A DNA stretch of 64,000 bases from Konateibacter massiliensis (GTDB lineage: Bacteria; Bacillota; Clostridia; Lachnospirales; Lachnospiraceae), in assembly GCF_900184995.1 (NCBI RefSeq), contig NZ_LT860099.1, forward strand, positions 2,638,355-2,702,354, read 5' to 3'. Position 1 is the stretch's first letter; every line of letters starts with the position of its first letter. Of this stretch, positions 56,751 to 64,000 are shown piece by piece. The notes under the pieces are model-generated. The model was not told where the DNA came from and searched no databases. It saw only the letters and a program-made list of their open reading frames with translations. Made by a program: the position numbers and the translations under genes.

Positions 56751-59267
56751 ATGGATGATAATATTTTTGATAAAATTCATGAAGTGGACTTGAAAAAAAC
56801 AATGGAAGATTCTTACATTGATTATGCGATGAGTGTTATTGCATCGCGTGCCCTTCCTGATGTAAGAGACGGTTTAAAGCCAGTTCAACGAAGAGTTTTA
56901 TTCTCGATGATAGAGTTAAACAACGGACCTGACAAGCCACACAGAAAATGTGCACGTATTGTCGGTGATACAATGGGTAAATATCACCCTCACGGTGATA
57001 GCTCCATTTACGGTGCTTTGGTAAATATGGCACAGGAATGGTCGACGAGATATCCGCTTGTAGACGGTCACGGAAACTTTGGTTCTGTGGACGGCGACGG
57101 CGCTGCCGCAATGCGTTACACGGAAGCTCGTTTGAGCAAAATTTCGATGGAGATGACTGCGGATATCAATAAGGATACCGTGGATTTTACACCAAACTTT
57201 GACGAAACGGAAAAAGAGCCGGTTGTTTTGCCGTCCAGATATCCGAATCTTTTGGTAAACGGAACGACAGGTATCGCGGTTGGTATGGCGACGAATATTC
57301 CACCTCATAACTTACGAGAGGTAATCAACGCCGTTGTAAAAATCATTGATAACCAGGTAATAGAAGACAGGGAAACCGAGATGCAGGAATTGATTGACAT
57401 CATAAAGGGACCTGATTTTCCTACCGGTGCAACGATTCTTGGAAGAGCCGGAATTGAGGAGGCATATCGAACAGGCCGCGGTAAAATAAGGGTGAGAGCG
57501 ATTACCGATATTGAGCCGATGGCAAACGGAAAAAATCGTATTATCGTAACAGAGCTTCCTTACATGGTGAATAAAGCAAGACTGATTGAAAAAATAGCAG
57601 AACTTGTAAGAGATAAAAAAATAGACGGAATTACTGATTTACGCGATGAATCAGACCGTACCGGTATGAGAATCTGTATTGAGCTGAGAAGAGATGTGAA
57701 TGCAAATATTATACTAAATCAGTTGTATAAGCACACTCAGCTTCAGGATACCTTCGGTGTTATCATGCTTGCACTTGTCGATAATCAGCCGCAAGTATTG
57801 AATCTTTATCAAATGCTTCACTACTACCTGCTTCACCAGAAGGAAGTTGTGACAAGAAGAACCCAGTATGAGCTTAATAAAGCGCAGGAGCGTGCTCACA
57901 TATTGGAAGGCTTGCTCGTTGCATTGGACAACATAGATGAGGTTATCCATATTATCCGTGCTTCCCAAAATGTTGCGGCGGCTAAGGAGAAATTGGTTGA
58001 ACGCTTTGGTTTATCTGATGTTCAGGCTCAGGCTATCGTAGATATGCGTCTGCGTGCGCTCACAGGCTTGGAGAGAGAAAAGCTAGAAGCAGAATATAAA
58101 GAATTAATGGAGAAAATCGCAGAATTACAGGCGATTCTCGCAGATGAAAAGAAGCTGTTAGGTGTGATAAGAGAAGAAATTTTAATTATTGCTGAAAAGT
58201 ACGGTGATGAAAGAAGAACCTCAATCGGCTATGATGAGAGTGAGATTTCAGTTGAGGATTTGATTCCGAATGAAAATGTCGTGATAGCTATGACCAGCTT
58301 AGGTTATATTAAAAGAATGACGGTAAATAATTTCAAGAGCCAGCATAGAGGCGGTAAGGGAATTAAGGGAATGCAGACATTGGAAGAAGATTTCATTGAA
58401 GATCTCCTGATGACGACAACGCATCACTATATCATGTTCTTTACGAATAAGGGAAAAGTATACCGCTTGAAGGCATATGAGATTCCTGAGGCAGGAAGAA
58501 CGGCAAGAGGAGTTGCCATTATCAATCTTCTCCAGCTTTCTCCTGGTGAAAAAATAACCGCTATCATTCCGATTAAGGAATACAAAAAAGGCCGTTATTT
58601 ATTTATGGCAACAAAGAACGGTATTGTGAAAAAGACAGATATCACAGAATATCAAAATGTGAGAAAAACTGGCTTACAGGCAATTACCCTACGTGAAGAT
58701 GATGATTTGATTGAAGTTAAATCAACAAACAAGGAAAAGGATATTATCCTTGTAACAAAGCACGGACAGTGTATTAGATTCAGTGAAAATGATGTAAGAC
58801 CGACCGGAAGAAATTCCATGGGTGTAATCGGAATGAATCTATCGGACGGCGATGAAGTAATCGGAATGCAGCTGAATACACAGGGAGACTCCCTTCTTAT
58901 CGTTTCTGAGTTTGGAATGGGTAAACGTACCTTTATTGAAGAGTTTACAGTTCAGTACAGAGGCGGCAAGGGTGTTAAATGCTATAAGATTACAGAAAAA
59001 ACAGGAAATGTAGTCGGTGTAAAGGCAGTTTCGGATGAAAATGAAATAATGATGATTACAACAGAGGGTATTATCATTCAGCTTATCGTATCTGATATCT
59101 CTGTATTAGGCCGAATAACCTCCGGTGTTAAGCTTATCAACATGGAGGAAAATATTACCGTTGCAAGTATTGCGAAGGTAAGAGAAAGCTCCAATGCAAC
59201 AGAAGAGGATATGCTAAAGCAGTTGGAAGAGGAACTAAACGAAGAGTTAGATGATAAAAATGAGTAA
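56751..59267 (+). CDS. gyrA: DNA gyrase subunit A
   Basis: The 838-residue breakage-reunion subunit has the catalytic Tyr123 in [10 protein letters not shown]. The quinolone-determining stretch reads [10 protein letters not shown] with Ser84, but Gly88 in the place where most bacteria have Asp or Glu (E. coli D87). The GyrA box [11 protein letters not shown] near residue 540 identifies it as gyrase and not topoisomerase IV. The C terminus is acidic. GGAGG precedes the ATG, 33 bp after gyrB. Confidence 0.97.
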   Translation: MDDNIFDKIHEVDLKKTMEDSYIDYAMSVIASRALPDVRDGLKPVQRRVLFSMIELNNGPDKPHRKCARIVGDTMGKYHPHGDSSIYGALVNMAQEWSTRYPLVDGHGNFGSVDGDGAAAMRYTEARLSKISMEMTADINKDTVDFTPNFDETEKEPVVLPSRYPNLLVNGTTGIAVGMATNIPPHNLREVINAVVKIIDNQVIEDRETEMQELIDIIKGPDFPTGATILGRAGIEEAYRTGRGKIRVRAITDIEPMANGKNRIIVTELPYMVNKARLIEKIAELVRDKKIDGITDLRDESDRTGMRICIELRRDVNANIILNQLYKHTQLQDTFGVIMLALVDNQPQVLNLYQMLHYYLLHQKEVVTRRTQYELNKAQERAHILEGLLVALDNIDEVIHIIRASQNVAAAKEKLVERFGLSDVQAQAIVDMRLRALTGLEREKLEAEYKELMEKIAELQAILADEKKLLGVIREEILIIAEKYGDERRTSIGYDESEISVEDLIPNENVVIAMTSLGYIKRMTVNNFKSQHRGGKGIKGMQTLEEDFIEDLLMTTTHHYIMFFTNKGKVYRLKAYEIPEAGRTARGVAIINLLQLSPGEKITAIIPIKEYKKGRYLFMATKNGIVKKTDITEYQNVRKTGLQAITLREDDDLIEVKSTNKEKDIILVTKHGQCIRFSENDVRPTGRNSMGVIGMNLSDGDEVIGMQLNTQGDSLLIVSEFGMGKRTFIEEFTVQYRGGKGVKCYKITEKTGNVVGVKAVSDENEIMMITTEGIIIQLIVSDISVLGRITSGVKLINMEENITVASIAKVRESSNATEEDMLKQLEEELNEELDDKNE

Positions 59268-59282
59268 TTAATATATGCATAT

Positions 59283-59326
59283 AAAAACAAGGCTTACCTG
59301 AAATGATTTCAGGCAGCCTTGTTTTT
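59283..59326 (+). terminator. Terminator after gyrA
   Basis: AAAACAAGGCT and AGCCTTGTTTT, with an inner CTGAAA/TTCAG stem, followed by TTTTTGAC. It ends the dnaA-gyrA gene row. Confidence 0.92.
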
Positions 59327-59360
59327 GACTATTGATAAATAAATTCATCTATTATATGAT

Positions 59361-59536
59361 GATACCAGGGTCAAAAAGTCATGAGTTTCATGCTTGCATG
59401 AAAACACATGACGTTGGGACCCGCAAAACATGAGAAAGTAGCCCGAATAGGGCGGATTTCGAATGTTTTTAGGATTGTGGGAGCACAAAGTGCGTAACAA
59501 TCCGTAGGTATCAGGGTCAAAATATATTTTGACCCC
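59361..59536. repeat. Compact multi-stem intergenic element (unassigned)
   Basis: Between the gyrA terminator and the next gene there are at least eight nested or consecutive inverted repeats: GATACC/GGTATC closing the whole, GGGTC/GACCC, GTCATG/CATGAC, TTTCATG/CATGAAA, AACAT/ATGTT, GCCC/GGGC, GGATTGT/ACAATCC and GCAC/GTGC. A final 22-bp palindrome (GGGTCAAAA/TTTTGACCC) follows. AGGGTCAAAA occurs at both ends. It is either a structured RNA or a small non-coding mobile repeat. I cannot name it. Confidence 0.6.
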
Positions 59537-59584
59537 TTCAGCATATGATTAGAGTTATGTAATGAAATAAGTGAGGAGAACGTT

Positions 59585-61168
59585 ATGAAACACTTAAAAC
59601 AGCAAAATATAGTAAAATACATACCAATACTTCCATTTCTAATATTTTTTATTTTAATGGTATTTCAATATTTAAATGTATTTGTCTATTACGATGATTA
59701 CGGATTTGCATCTTTGAGCTATAGCAATAGTATTGAAGGAGTAAACGGTCTTCACTATAATTTGGGGCAGCTTTTTAAATTTTTATATCTCTATTATATG
59801 GACTGGGGCGGAAGAGTGATTAGCTTTGGAACAGAAGCCCTTCTTTTAAAAAATGGTGTTATTGTAATGCAGCTTGCAATGTCTCTCACTGTTACATTAA
59901 TTATGTATTTTTTATATAAAATCATAACAATATATCCAGTTAAAAATAAATGGTTTCCGGCGATTGCTGTTTGTTCGTTGTATGGGTTAATACATATAGG
60001 AATGCTTCGTGATTCCTTTTACTGGTACACCGCAGCGGTTATTTATGTTATGCCGTTTATGCCATATTTAATTGGGGCTTATTTTTATTCAGCCAATGTG
60101 ATGAAGGAAATAAGAGGGGAAGATATCTCACAGAAATTTTTGGTGTTCAGACGTATTGTTGTGGCAGTTATTTTATTTATTGCCGCTTTCTCACAGGAGC
60201 AGGTTGCAATCTCTTTAAGTTTTTTCATTGCCGCAGTTACGGTTTATAAATACATAAAGCAAAAAAAGCTGAGCAGATGGGACATTATAAATACAGGCGC
60301 TGCATGCCTGGGAACAATATTTGTTGTGTTTGCTCCCGGCAATAGCAAGAGGATGGATGAAAAAATAGAATTTTACAATACTCCTCTTGTGCAAAGAACA
60401 TTGGCAAATGTAGACAGTATTTTTAAAGAGGTATTCGGATATAAATTTATTTATATCATGACAGCATATATACTGGCTCTCGTACTTATCAGTGTTGTGA
60501 TGCTCCTAAAAAATTACGGAAATAAAATAGTAAATATTGTATTTCTCGTAATTAATACGTTGTTATTTATATTATATATTTTGATAAAAGAGCCTCTCTA
60601 CTATTTTTTAGAAAATAAGATAAGTACAAGCTTTGTTATGTTAACCATTTTTTTATATATTGCATTTATTATGACAGAGGTTACTATATACTATTTGTCG
60701 GTAAAAAAACAGATCTTGCTTTTCCTGTTTTGGGCATCCATGTGTACAATCGCTTCGATGGCATTTATTCCGGCAATTACAATAAGATGCTATGTACCTT
60801 TTGTGATACTGAGTTTTGGAATCATAACCGATTTGGCAACAACTTTTGTAGAACAGGTGAAATACGGTATTTTTGCGGGAGCATTGATGCTTCTTCTCAT
60901 ACTTCCGTTTTCTTATAAGAATTATTCCGTTATATTGGATGGCTATCAGGTAAACAGTGCGGCTAACATTCAAAATGACAAGGAACTTAAAAATGCTTCT
61001 GAACGCATTAAAAATGGTGAAGCGATTGAAACAGTAAATCTGCAAAAGCTGGAAAATACAATTTGCTCAAATATTATGCAGTACGAGGAAGGCTTTGAAT
61101 TTGTAAAAGTATGGATGTGTGAATATTATAATATACCGCAGAATATTGAATTTATATGGGCTGATTGA
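59585..61168 (+). CDS. DUF6056-like multi-spanning membrane protein
   Basis: The 527-residue integral membrane protein has about eleven helices. The first extracytoplasmic loop carries YYDDYGFASLSY, an Asp-Asp motif reminiscent of GT-C glycosyltransferases, and MDWGGRVISFGTEALLL and DSFYWYTAAVIYVMPFMPYLIG follow. The latter is typical of DUF6056 proteins. A soluble C-terminal tail of about 75 residues follows the last helix. It may transfer sugars from a lipid carrier, but activity is not shown. GAGGAG precedes the ATG. The fumarase genes start 27 bp later on the same strand. Confidence 0.7.
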   Translation: MKHLKQQNIVKYIPILPFLIFFILMVFQYLNVFVYYDDYGFASLSYSNSIEGVNGLHYNLGQLFKFLYLYYMDWGGRVISFGTEALLLKNGVIVMQLAMSLTVTLIMYFLYKIITIYPVKNKWFPAIAVCSLYGLIHIGMLRDSFYWYTAAVIYVMPFMPYLIGAYFYSANVMKEIRGEDISQKFLVFRRIVVAVILFIAAFSQEQVAISLSFFIAAVTVYKYIKQKKLSRWDIINTGAACLGTIFVVFAPGNSKRMDEKIEFYNTPLVQRTLANVDSIFKEVFGYKFIYIMTAYILALVLISVVMLLKNYGNKIVNIVFLVINTLLFILYILIKEPLYYFLENKISTSFVMLTIFLYIAFIMTEVTIYYLSVKKQILLFLFWASMCTIASMAFIPAITIRCYVPFVILSFGIITDLATTFVEQVKYGIFAGALMLLLILPFSYKNYSVILDGYQVNSAANIQNDKELKNASERIKNGEAIETVNLQKLENTICSNIMQYEEGFEFVKVWMCEYYNIPQNIEFIWAD

Positions 61169-61195
61169 CAGAGACGATAAGAATAGGAGGTTCCA

Positions 61196-62041
61196 ATGTT
61201 AAGAACAATAAATGTAAGTGAAATTACAGATAGCATAAAAGAAATGTGTATCAAAGCAAACCATTTTTTATCACCGGACATGGATGAGGTAATGAAGAAA
61301 GCGACAGAAACAGAAGAATCCGTTGTCGGAAAGCAGATATTGTGTCAGCTTCAGGAAAATTTACAAATTGCGGGCGACCAAATGATACCGATTTGTCAGG
61401 ATACCGGAATGGCAGTTATTTTTATGGAAATAGGGCAGGAGATTCATTTTGAAGGGGGCAGCTTAAGCGATGCTATCAACGAAGGAGTCCGCAGAGGCTA
61501 TGAGGAAGGATATCTGAGAAAATCCGTAGTAAAAGACCCGATTGAGAGGGAGAATACGAAAGATAATACGCCGGCAGTCATCCACTATGAGATGACGGAA
61601 GGTGATAAAATCAAGATTACGGTTGCTCCTAAGGGCTTTGGAAGCGAAAATATGAGCCGTATTTTTATGTTAAAACCATCTGACGGACTTGAGGGAGTGA
61701 AAAATTCCGTATTGACCGCCGTAAAAGATGCAGGTCCTAATGCTTGTCCTCCGATGGTAATAGGTGTCGGAATAGGCGGAACTTTTGAAAAATGTGCCCT
61801 TCTGGCAAAAAAAGCTCTCACGAGGGAAGTAACGGAACATTCTTCGATTGGATATGTGAGAGAACTGGAGGAGGATCTTTTAAAAGAAATCAATGAACTT
61901 GGAATCGGTCCGGGAGGCTTGGGAGGAAAAATAACGGCTTTGGCAGTTAATATAGAAACCTTCCCAACACATATAGCGGGATTGCCTGTTGCTATCAATA
62001 TATGCTGTCACGTTAACCGGCATATTGTGAAAGTAATATAA
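61196..62041 (+). CDS. Class I (Fe-S) fumarate hydratase, alpha subunit
   Basis: The 281-residue subunit carries the 4Fe-4S cysteines in PICQDTGMAV, GPNACPPMVIG and INICCHVNRH. EGGSLSDAINEGVRRGYEEGYLRKSVV and GSENMSR are also conserved. It forms an oxygen-sensitive enzyme with the beta subunit encoded 48 bp downstream, interconverting fumarate and malate. L-tartrate dehydratase is a close alternative that sequence cannot exclude. AGGAGG precedes the ATG. Confidence 0.9.
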   Translation: MLRTINVSEITDSIKEMCIKANHFLSPDMDEVMKKATETEESVVGKQILCQLQENLQIAGDQMIPICQDTGMAVIFMEIGQEIHFEGGSLSDAINEGVRRGYEEGYLRKSVVKDPIERENTKDNTPAVIHYEMTEGDKIKITVAPKGFGSENMSRIFMLKPSDGLEGVKNSVLTAVKDAGPNACPPMVIGVGIGGTFEKCALLAKKALTREVTEHSSIGYVRELEEDLLKEINELGIGPGGLGGKITALAVNIETFPTHIAGLPVAINICCHVNRHIVKVI

Positions 62042-62089
62042 CGGTGAAGATACCAAACAGTTACAAGTAATATAAAATGGGAGGACAAT

Positions 62090-62626
62090 ATGGACAGATA
62101 TATAAAAGCACCCCTGAGCGAAGAAGATGCAAAGAGCTTACGGGCGGGTGACTATGTGTATATTACAGGAAAAATATATACGGCAAGGGATGCCGCCCAC
62201 AAGAGGATGTACGAAGCCTTGGAAAGAGGAGAAGAACTTCCGATTGATGTAAAAAATAATATCATCTATTATATGGGACCTTCCCCTGCAAGGGAAGGAA
62301 GAGTAATCGGCTCGGCAGGTCCGACCACAAGCAGCAGAATGGATAAGTATACTCCAACCCTTCTCGATTTAGGTCTAAAGGGGATGATTGGAAAAGGAAA
62401 GAGACAGGAGCCGGTGCGAGAAGCTATTATAAGAAACAATGCAGTTTATTTTGCGGCGGTTGGAGGAGCCGGTGCGCTTCTATCCAAGAAAATAACAAAG
62501 TCTTCCATAATTGCTTATGAGGATTTGGGAACAGAGGCAATCAGAGAGCTTGAGGTTGAAAATTTTCCTGTTATAGTAGTAATTGATTCTGAAGGTAACA
62601 ATTTATATGAGAGTGTAGTAGGATAA
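62090..62626 (+). CDS. Class I fumarate hydratase, beta subunit
   Basis: The 178-residue subunit corresponds to the C-terminal domain of FumA/FumB. GPSPAREGRVIGSAGPTTSSRMDKYTP near residue 62 and FAAVGGAGALLSKKI near 123 are family hallmarks. It completes the active site of the alpha subunit. GGGAGG precedes the ATG. The next gene begins 4 bp after its stop. Confidence 0.91.
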   Translation: MDRYIKAPLSEEDAKSLRAGDYVYITGKIYTARDAAHKRMYEALERGEELPIDVKNNIIYYMGPSPAREGRVIGSAGPTTSSRMDKYTPTLLDLGLKGMIGKGKRQEPVREAIIRNNAVYFAAVGGAGALLSKKITKSSIIAYEDLGTEAIRELEVENFPVIVVIDSEGNNLYESVVG

Positions 62627-62630
62627 TAAT

Positions 62631-63356
62631 ATGAAAAGAATTTTATTAATGGTTATATTAAATATATACAGAGTACCTTATTGGTTTATTAAATTATGTA
62701 TTTATGGAAAAAATGATAAGTACACAGAGCAGCAAAGATATGGATTACTAAAGCATATCATCGTGAGAGCAAATAAAGCAGGAAGAGTAAAAATAGAATC
62801 CCACGGGCTTTCTAACTTGCCAAAAGAAACAGGATATATTATGTTTCCCAACCATCAGGGGTTATTTGATATACTGACATTTTTGGAATCTCATCCGCTT
62901 CCGTTTACCATAGTTGCAAAAAAAGAGTTAGATCATGTCATTTTTCTAAAGCAGATTATGAGAGCATTCAGAGGACAGTTAATTGACAGAAACGATGTGA
63001 GACAATCCCTGCAGATTATTAATAAAATGACAGAGGAAGTTAAGCAGGGAAGGAATTATGTTATTTTTGCGGAGGGAACAAGAAGTAAAGATAACACGCT
63101 GCTGGACTTTAAGGGAGGAAGCTTTAAAAGTGCCATCAATGCAAAGTGTCCGATTGTACCTGTCGCATTGATTGATTCCTATAAAGCCTTTGATACAAGT
63201 TCAATAAAAAAACAAACGGTGGAAATTCACTATTTAAAGCCTATCTTTTATGAAGAATATAAGGATATAAAGTCCACTGAAATAGCCAAATTGGTAAAAA
63301 GTAAAATAGAAGAAAAAATAAGAGAAAATAGCATTGACAAACCTTTGACGGTTTAG
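62631..63356 (+). CDS. 1-acyl-sn-glycerol-3-phosphate acyltransferase (PlsC-like)
   Basis: The 241-residue membrane-associated protein has an N-terminal hydrophobic segment (about 4-22), the acyltransferase HX4D motif in NHQGLFD near residue 72, FRGQLIDRND and the phosphate-binding FAEGTRSKD near 145. It should transfer an acyl chain to lysophosphatidic acid. It starts 4 bp after the fumarase stop with no clear ribosome-binding site, so translation is probably coupled. Confidence 0.88.
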   Translation: MKRILLMVILNIYRVPYWFIKLCIYGKNDKYTEQQRYGLLKHIIVRANKAGRVKIESHGLSNLPKETGYIMFPNHQGLFDILTFLESHPLPFTIVAKKELDHVIFLKQIMRAFRGQLIDRNDVRQSLQIINKMTEEVKQGRNYVIFAEGTRSKDNTLLDFKGGSFKSAINAKCPIVPVALIDSYKAFDTSSIKKQTVEIHYLKPIFYEEYKDIKSTEIAKLVKSKIEEKIRENSIDKPLTV

Positions 63357-63416
63357 TATAATAAATTTTGCGTCGGATGGCGTTAATTAAATAATGTTGA
63401 TACATTCGGGCAATTT

Positions 63417-63504
63417 GGAGAAATACTCAAGAGGTCGAAGAGGTGCCCCTGCTAAGGGTATAGGTCGTTAACGCGGCGCGAGGGTTCAAATCCCTCTTTC
63501 TCCG
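63417..63504 (+). tRNA. tRNA-Ser (anticodon GCT)
   Basis: An 88-nt class II tRNA with a long variable arm. The acceptor GGAGAAA pairs with TTTCTCC and the discriminator is G. The anticodon loop CTGCTAA gives GCT. GGGTTCAAATCCC forms the T arm. No CCA is encoded. Confidence 0.95.
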
Positions 63505-63574
63505 TTCTTTTTATTCACAGTGAATGAAGTGGTAAATCTGTTTGTTATTATTGTTTAATAATTTTGCTAAATTA

Positions 63575-63603
63575 TTGACAAGCACTGGCTAAAATGGTAG
63601 AAT
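63575..63603 (+). promoter_or_regulatory. rRNA promoter P1
   Basis: A perfect TTGACA (63575-63580), a 17-bp spacer and TAGAAT (63598-63603). Confidence 0.8.
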
Positions 63604-63701
63604 ATAAGTCCACTATGAAAAGTGGTTTTGTGCGTGTGACAAGAGTTACACGTTGTTTTATCTCTTAGATTAAAAGAATAAAAAAGAAAATAAAAAAAGT
63701 G

Positions 63702-63730
63702 TTGACAAGCATATATGACTATGATATCAT
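63702..63730 (+). promoter_or_regulatory. rRNA promoter P2
   Basis: A perfect TTGACA (63702-63707), a 17-bp spacer and TATCAT (63725-63730). With P1 it forms the tandem arrangement usual for rRNA operons. The roughly 195-bp leader that follows holds no ORF. Confidence 0.8.
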
Positions 63731-63929
63731 ATAAAAGTTGCTGGTCAGACAGGAACAAAACAGAACCTTGATAATTAAACAGTAATTACAACCCTGAAAA
63801 TTCAAGGGTTTTCAATAGAAAACCAAGAGAAAAATTCAGAACAGTATCATTTAATGATACAACCTAAAAAAACAGTAATTAACGGAAAAATAGCAAAGCT
63901 AGTGCTTTTTGACGTTAGGATATAAACTT

Positions 63930-64000
<71 letters not shown>

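Noticed and set aside
59078..59290. Serine-rich minus-strand ORF over the end of gyrA
   Set aside because: Serine-rich composition is the expected antisense of Glu/Leu-rich plus-strand sequence.

Overview
The window comes from the chromosome of a low-GC, anaerobic Gram-positive bacterium, most likely a member of the Lachnospiraceae (Clostridia). The evidence is the Firmicutes-type origin block (rpmH-rnpA-yidD-yidC-jag-mnmE-mnmG-rsmG, then ParA/ParB with parS sites, and dnaA-dnaN-yaaA-recF-gyrB-gyrA on the other side). Supporting signs are a V-type ATPase operon, DUF3881 and DUF4446 family proteins, LicT-type antitermination, and a 16S gene starting at the right edge. No plasmid, phage, transposase or CRISPR signature was seen.

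Layout. 1-4.5 kb: the end of a PLP aminotransferase, a large PAS-GGDEF-HD-GYP cyclic-di-GMP protein and a NYN-domain protein. 4.5-11.4 kb: a visibly GC-richer block for ferric-siderophore uptake, with an AraC-type regulator, a substrate-binding lipoprotein, two FecCD permeases, an ATPase and an ABC exporter-type protein. The regulator ORF runs in frame, without a stop, into the lipoprotein gene. The regulator, the lipoprotein and the first permease are each preceded by a promoter followed by the same operator-like repeat. 11.4-16 kb: a beta-glucoside operon (bglG/licT-bglP-bglA, minus strand) controlled by two RAT/terminator switches. 16-19.4 kb: two tRNA genes, a hydrolase, a cation efflux protein, a 47-codon ORF and trmB. 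19.5-28.2 kb: nine V-ATPase genes behind a structured leader. 28.3-38.5 kb: a CheR-like methyltransferase, an AEC and a MATE transporter (the latter with an attenuator-like leader), a D-Ala-D-Ala carboxypeptidase, an exonuclease, tRNA-Arg, DUF3881, serS, an HD-GYP protein and DUF4446.

38.5-59.3 kb is the origin region. Genes left of about 50.2 kb are mostly on the minus strand and those to the right on the plus strand, so transcription diverges from oriC. DnaA boxes lie both upstream of dnaA and between dnaA and dnaN, two parS sites lie upstream of parA, and a cytosolic DegS/DegU-like two-component pair sits nearby. 59.3-64 kb: a compact multi-stem intergenic element, a membrane protein of the DUF6056 type, the two-subunit class I fumarase, a PlsC-like acyltransferase, tRNA-Ser and tandem rRNA promoters leading into 16S rRNA.

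The observations most worth a second look are the nested regulator/lipoprotein gene with its three matching promoter-operator units, the structured 176-nt element after gyrA, the V-ATPase leader, and the MATE-gene leader, in which a tiny ORF overlaps a terminator arm. All positions and motifs were read by eye. Family assignments rest on recognised motifs, not on searches.
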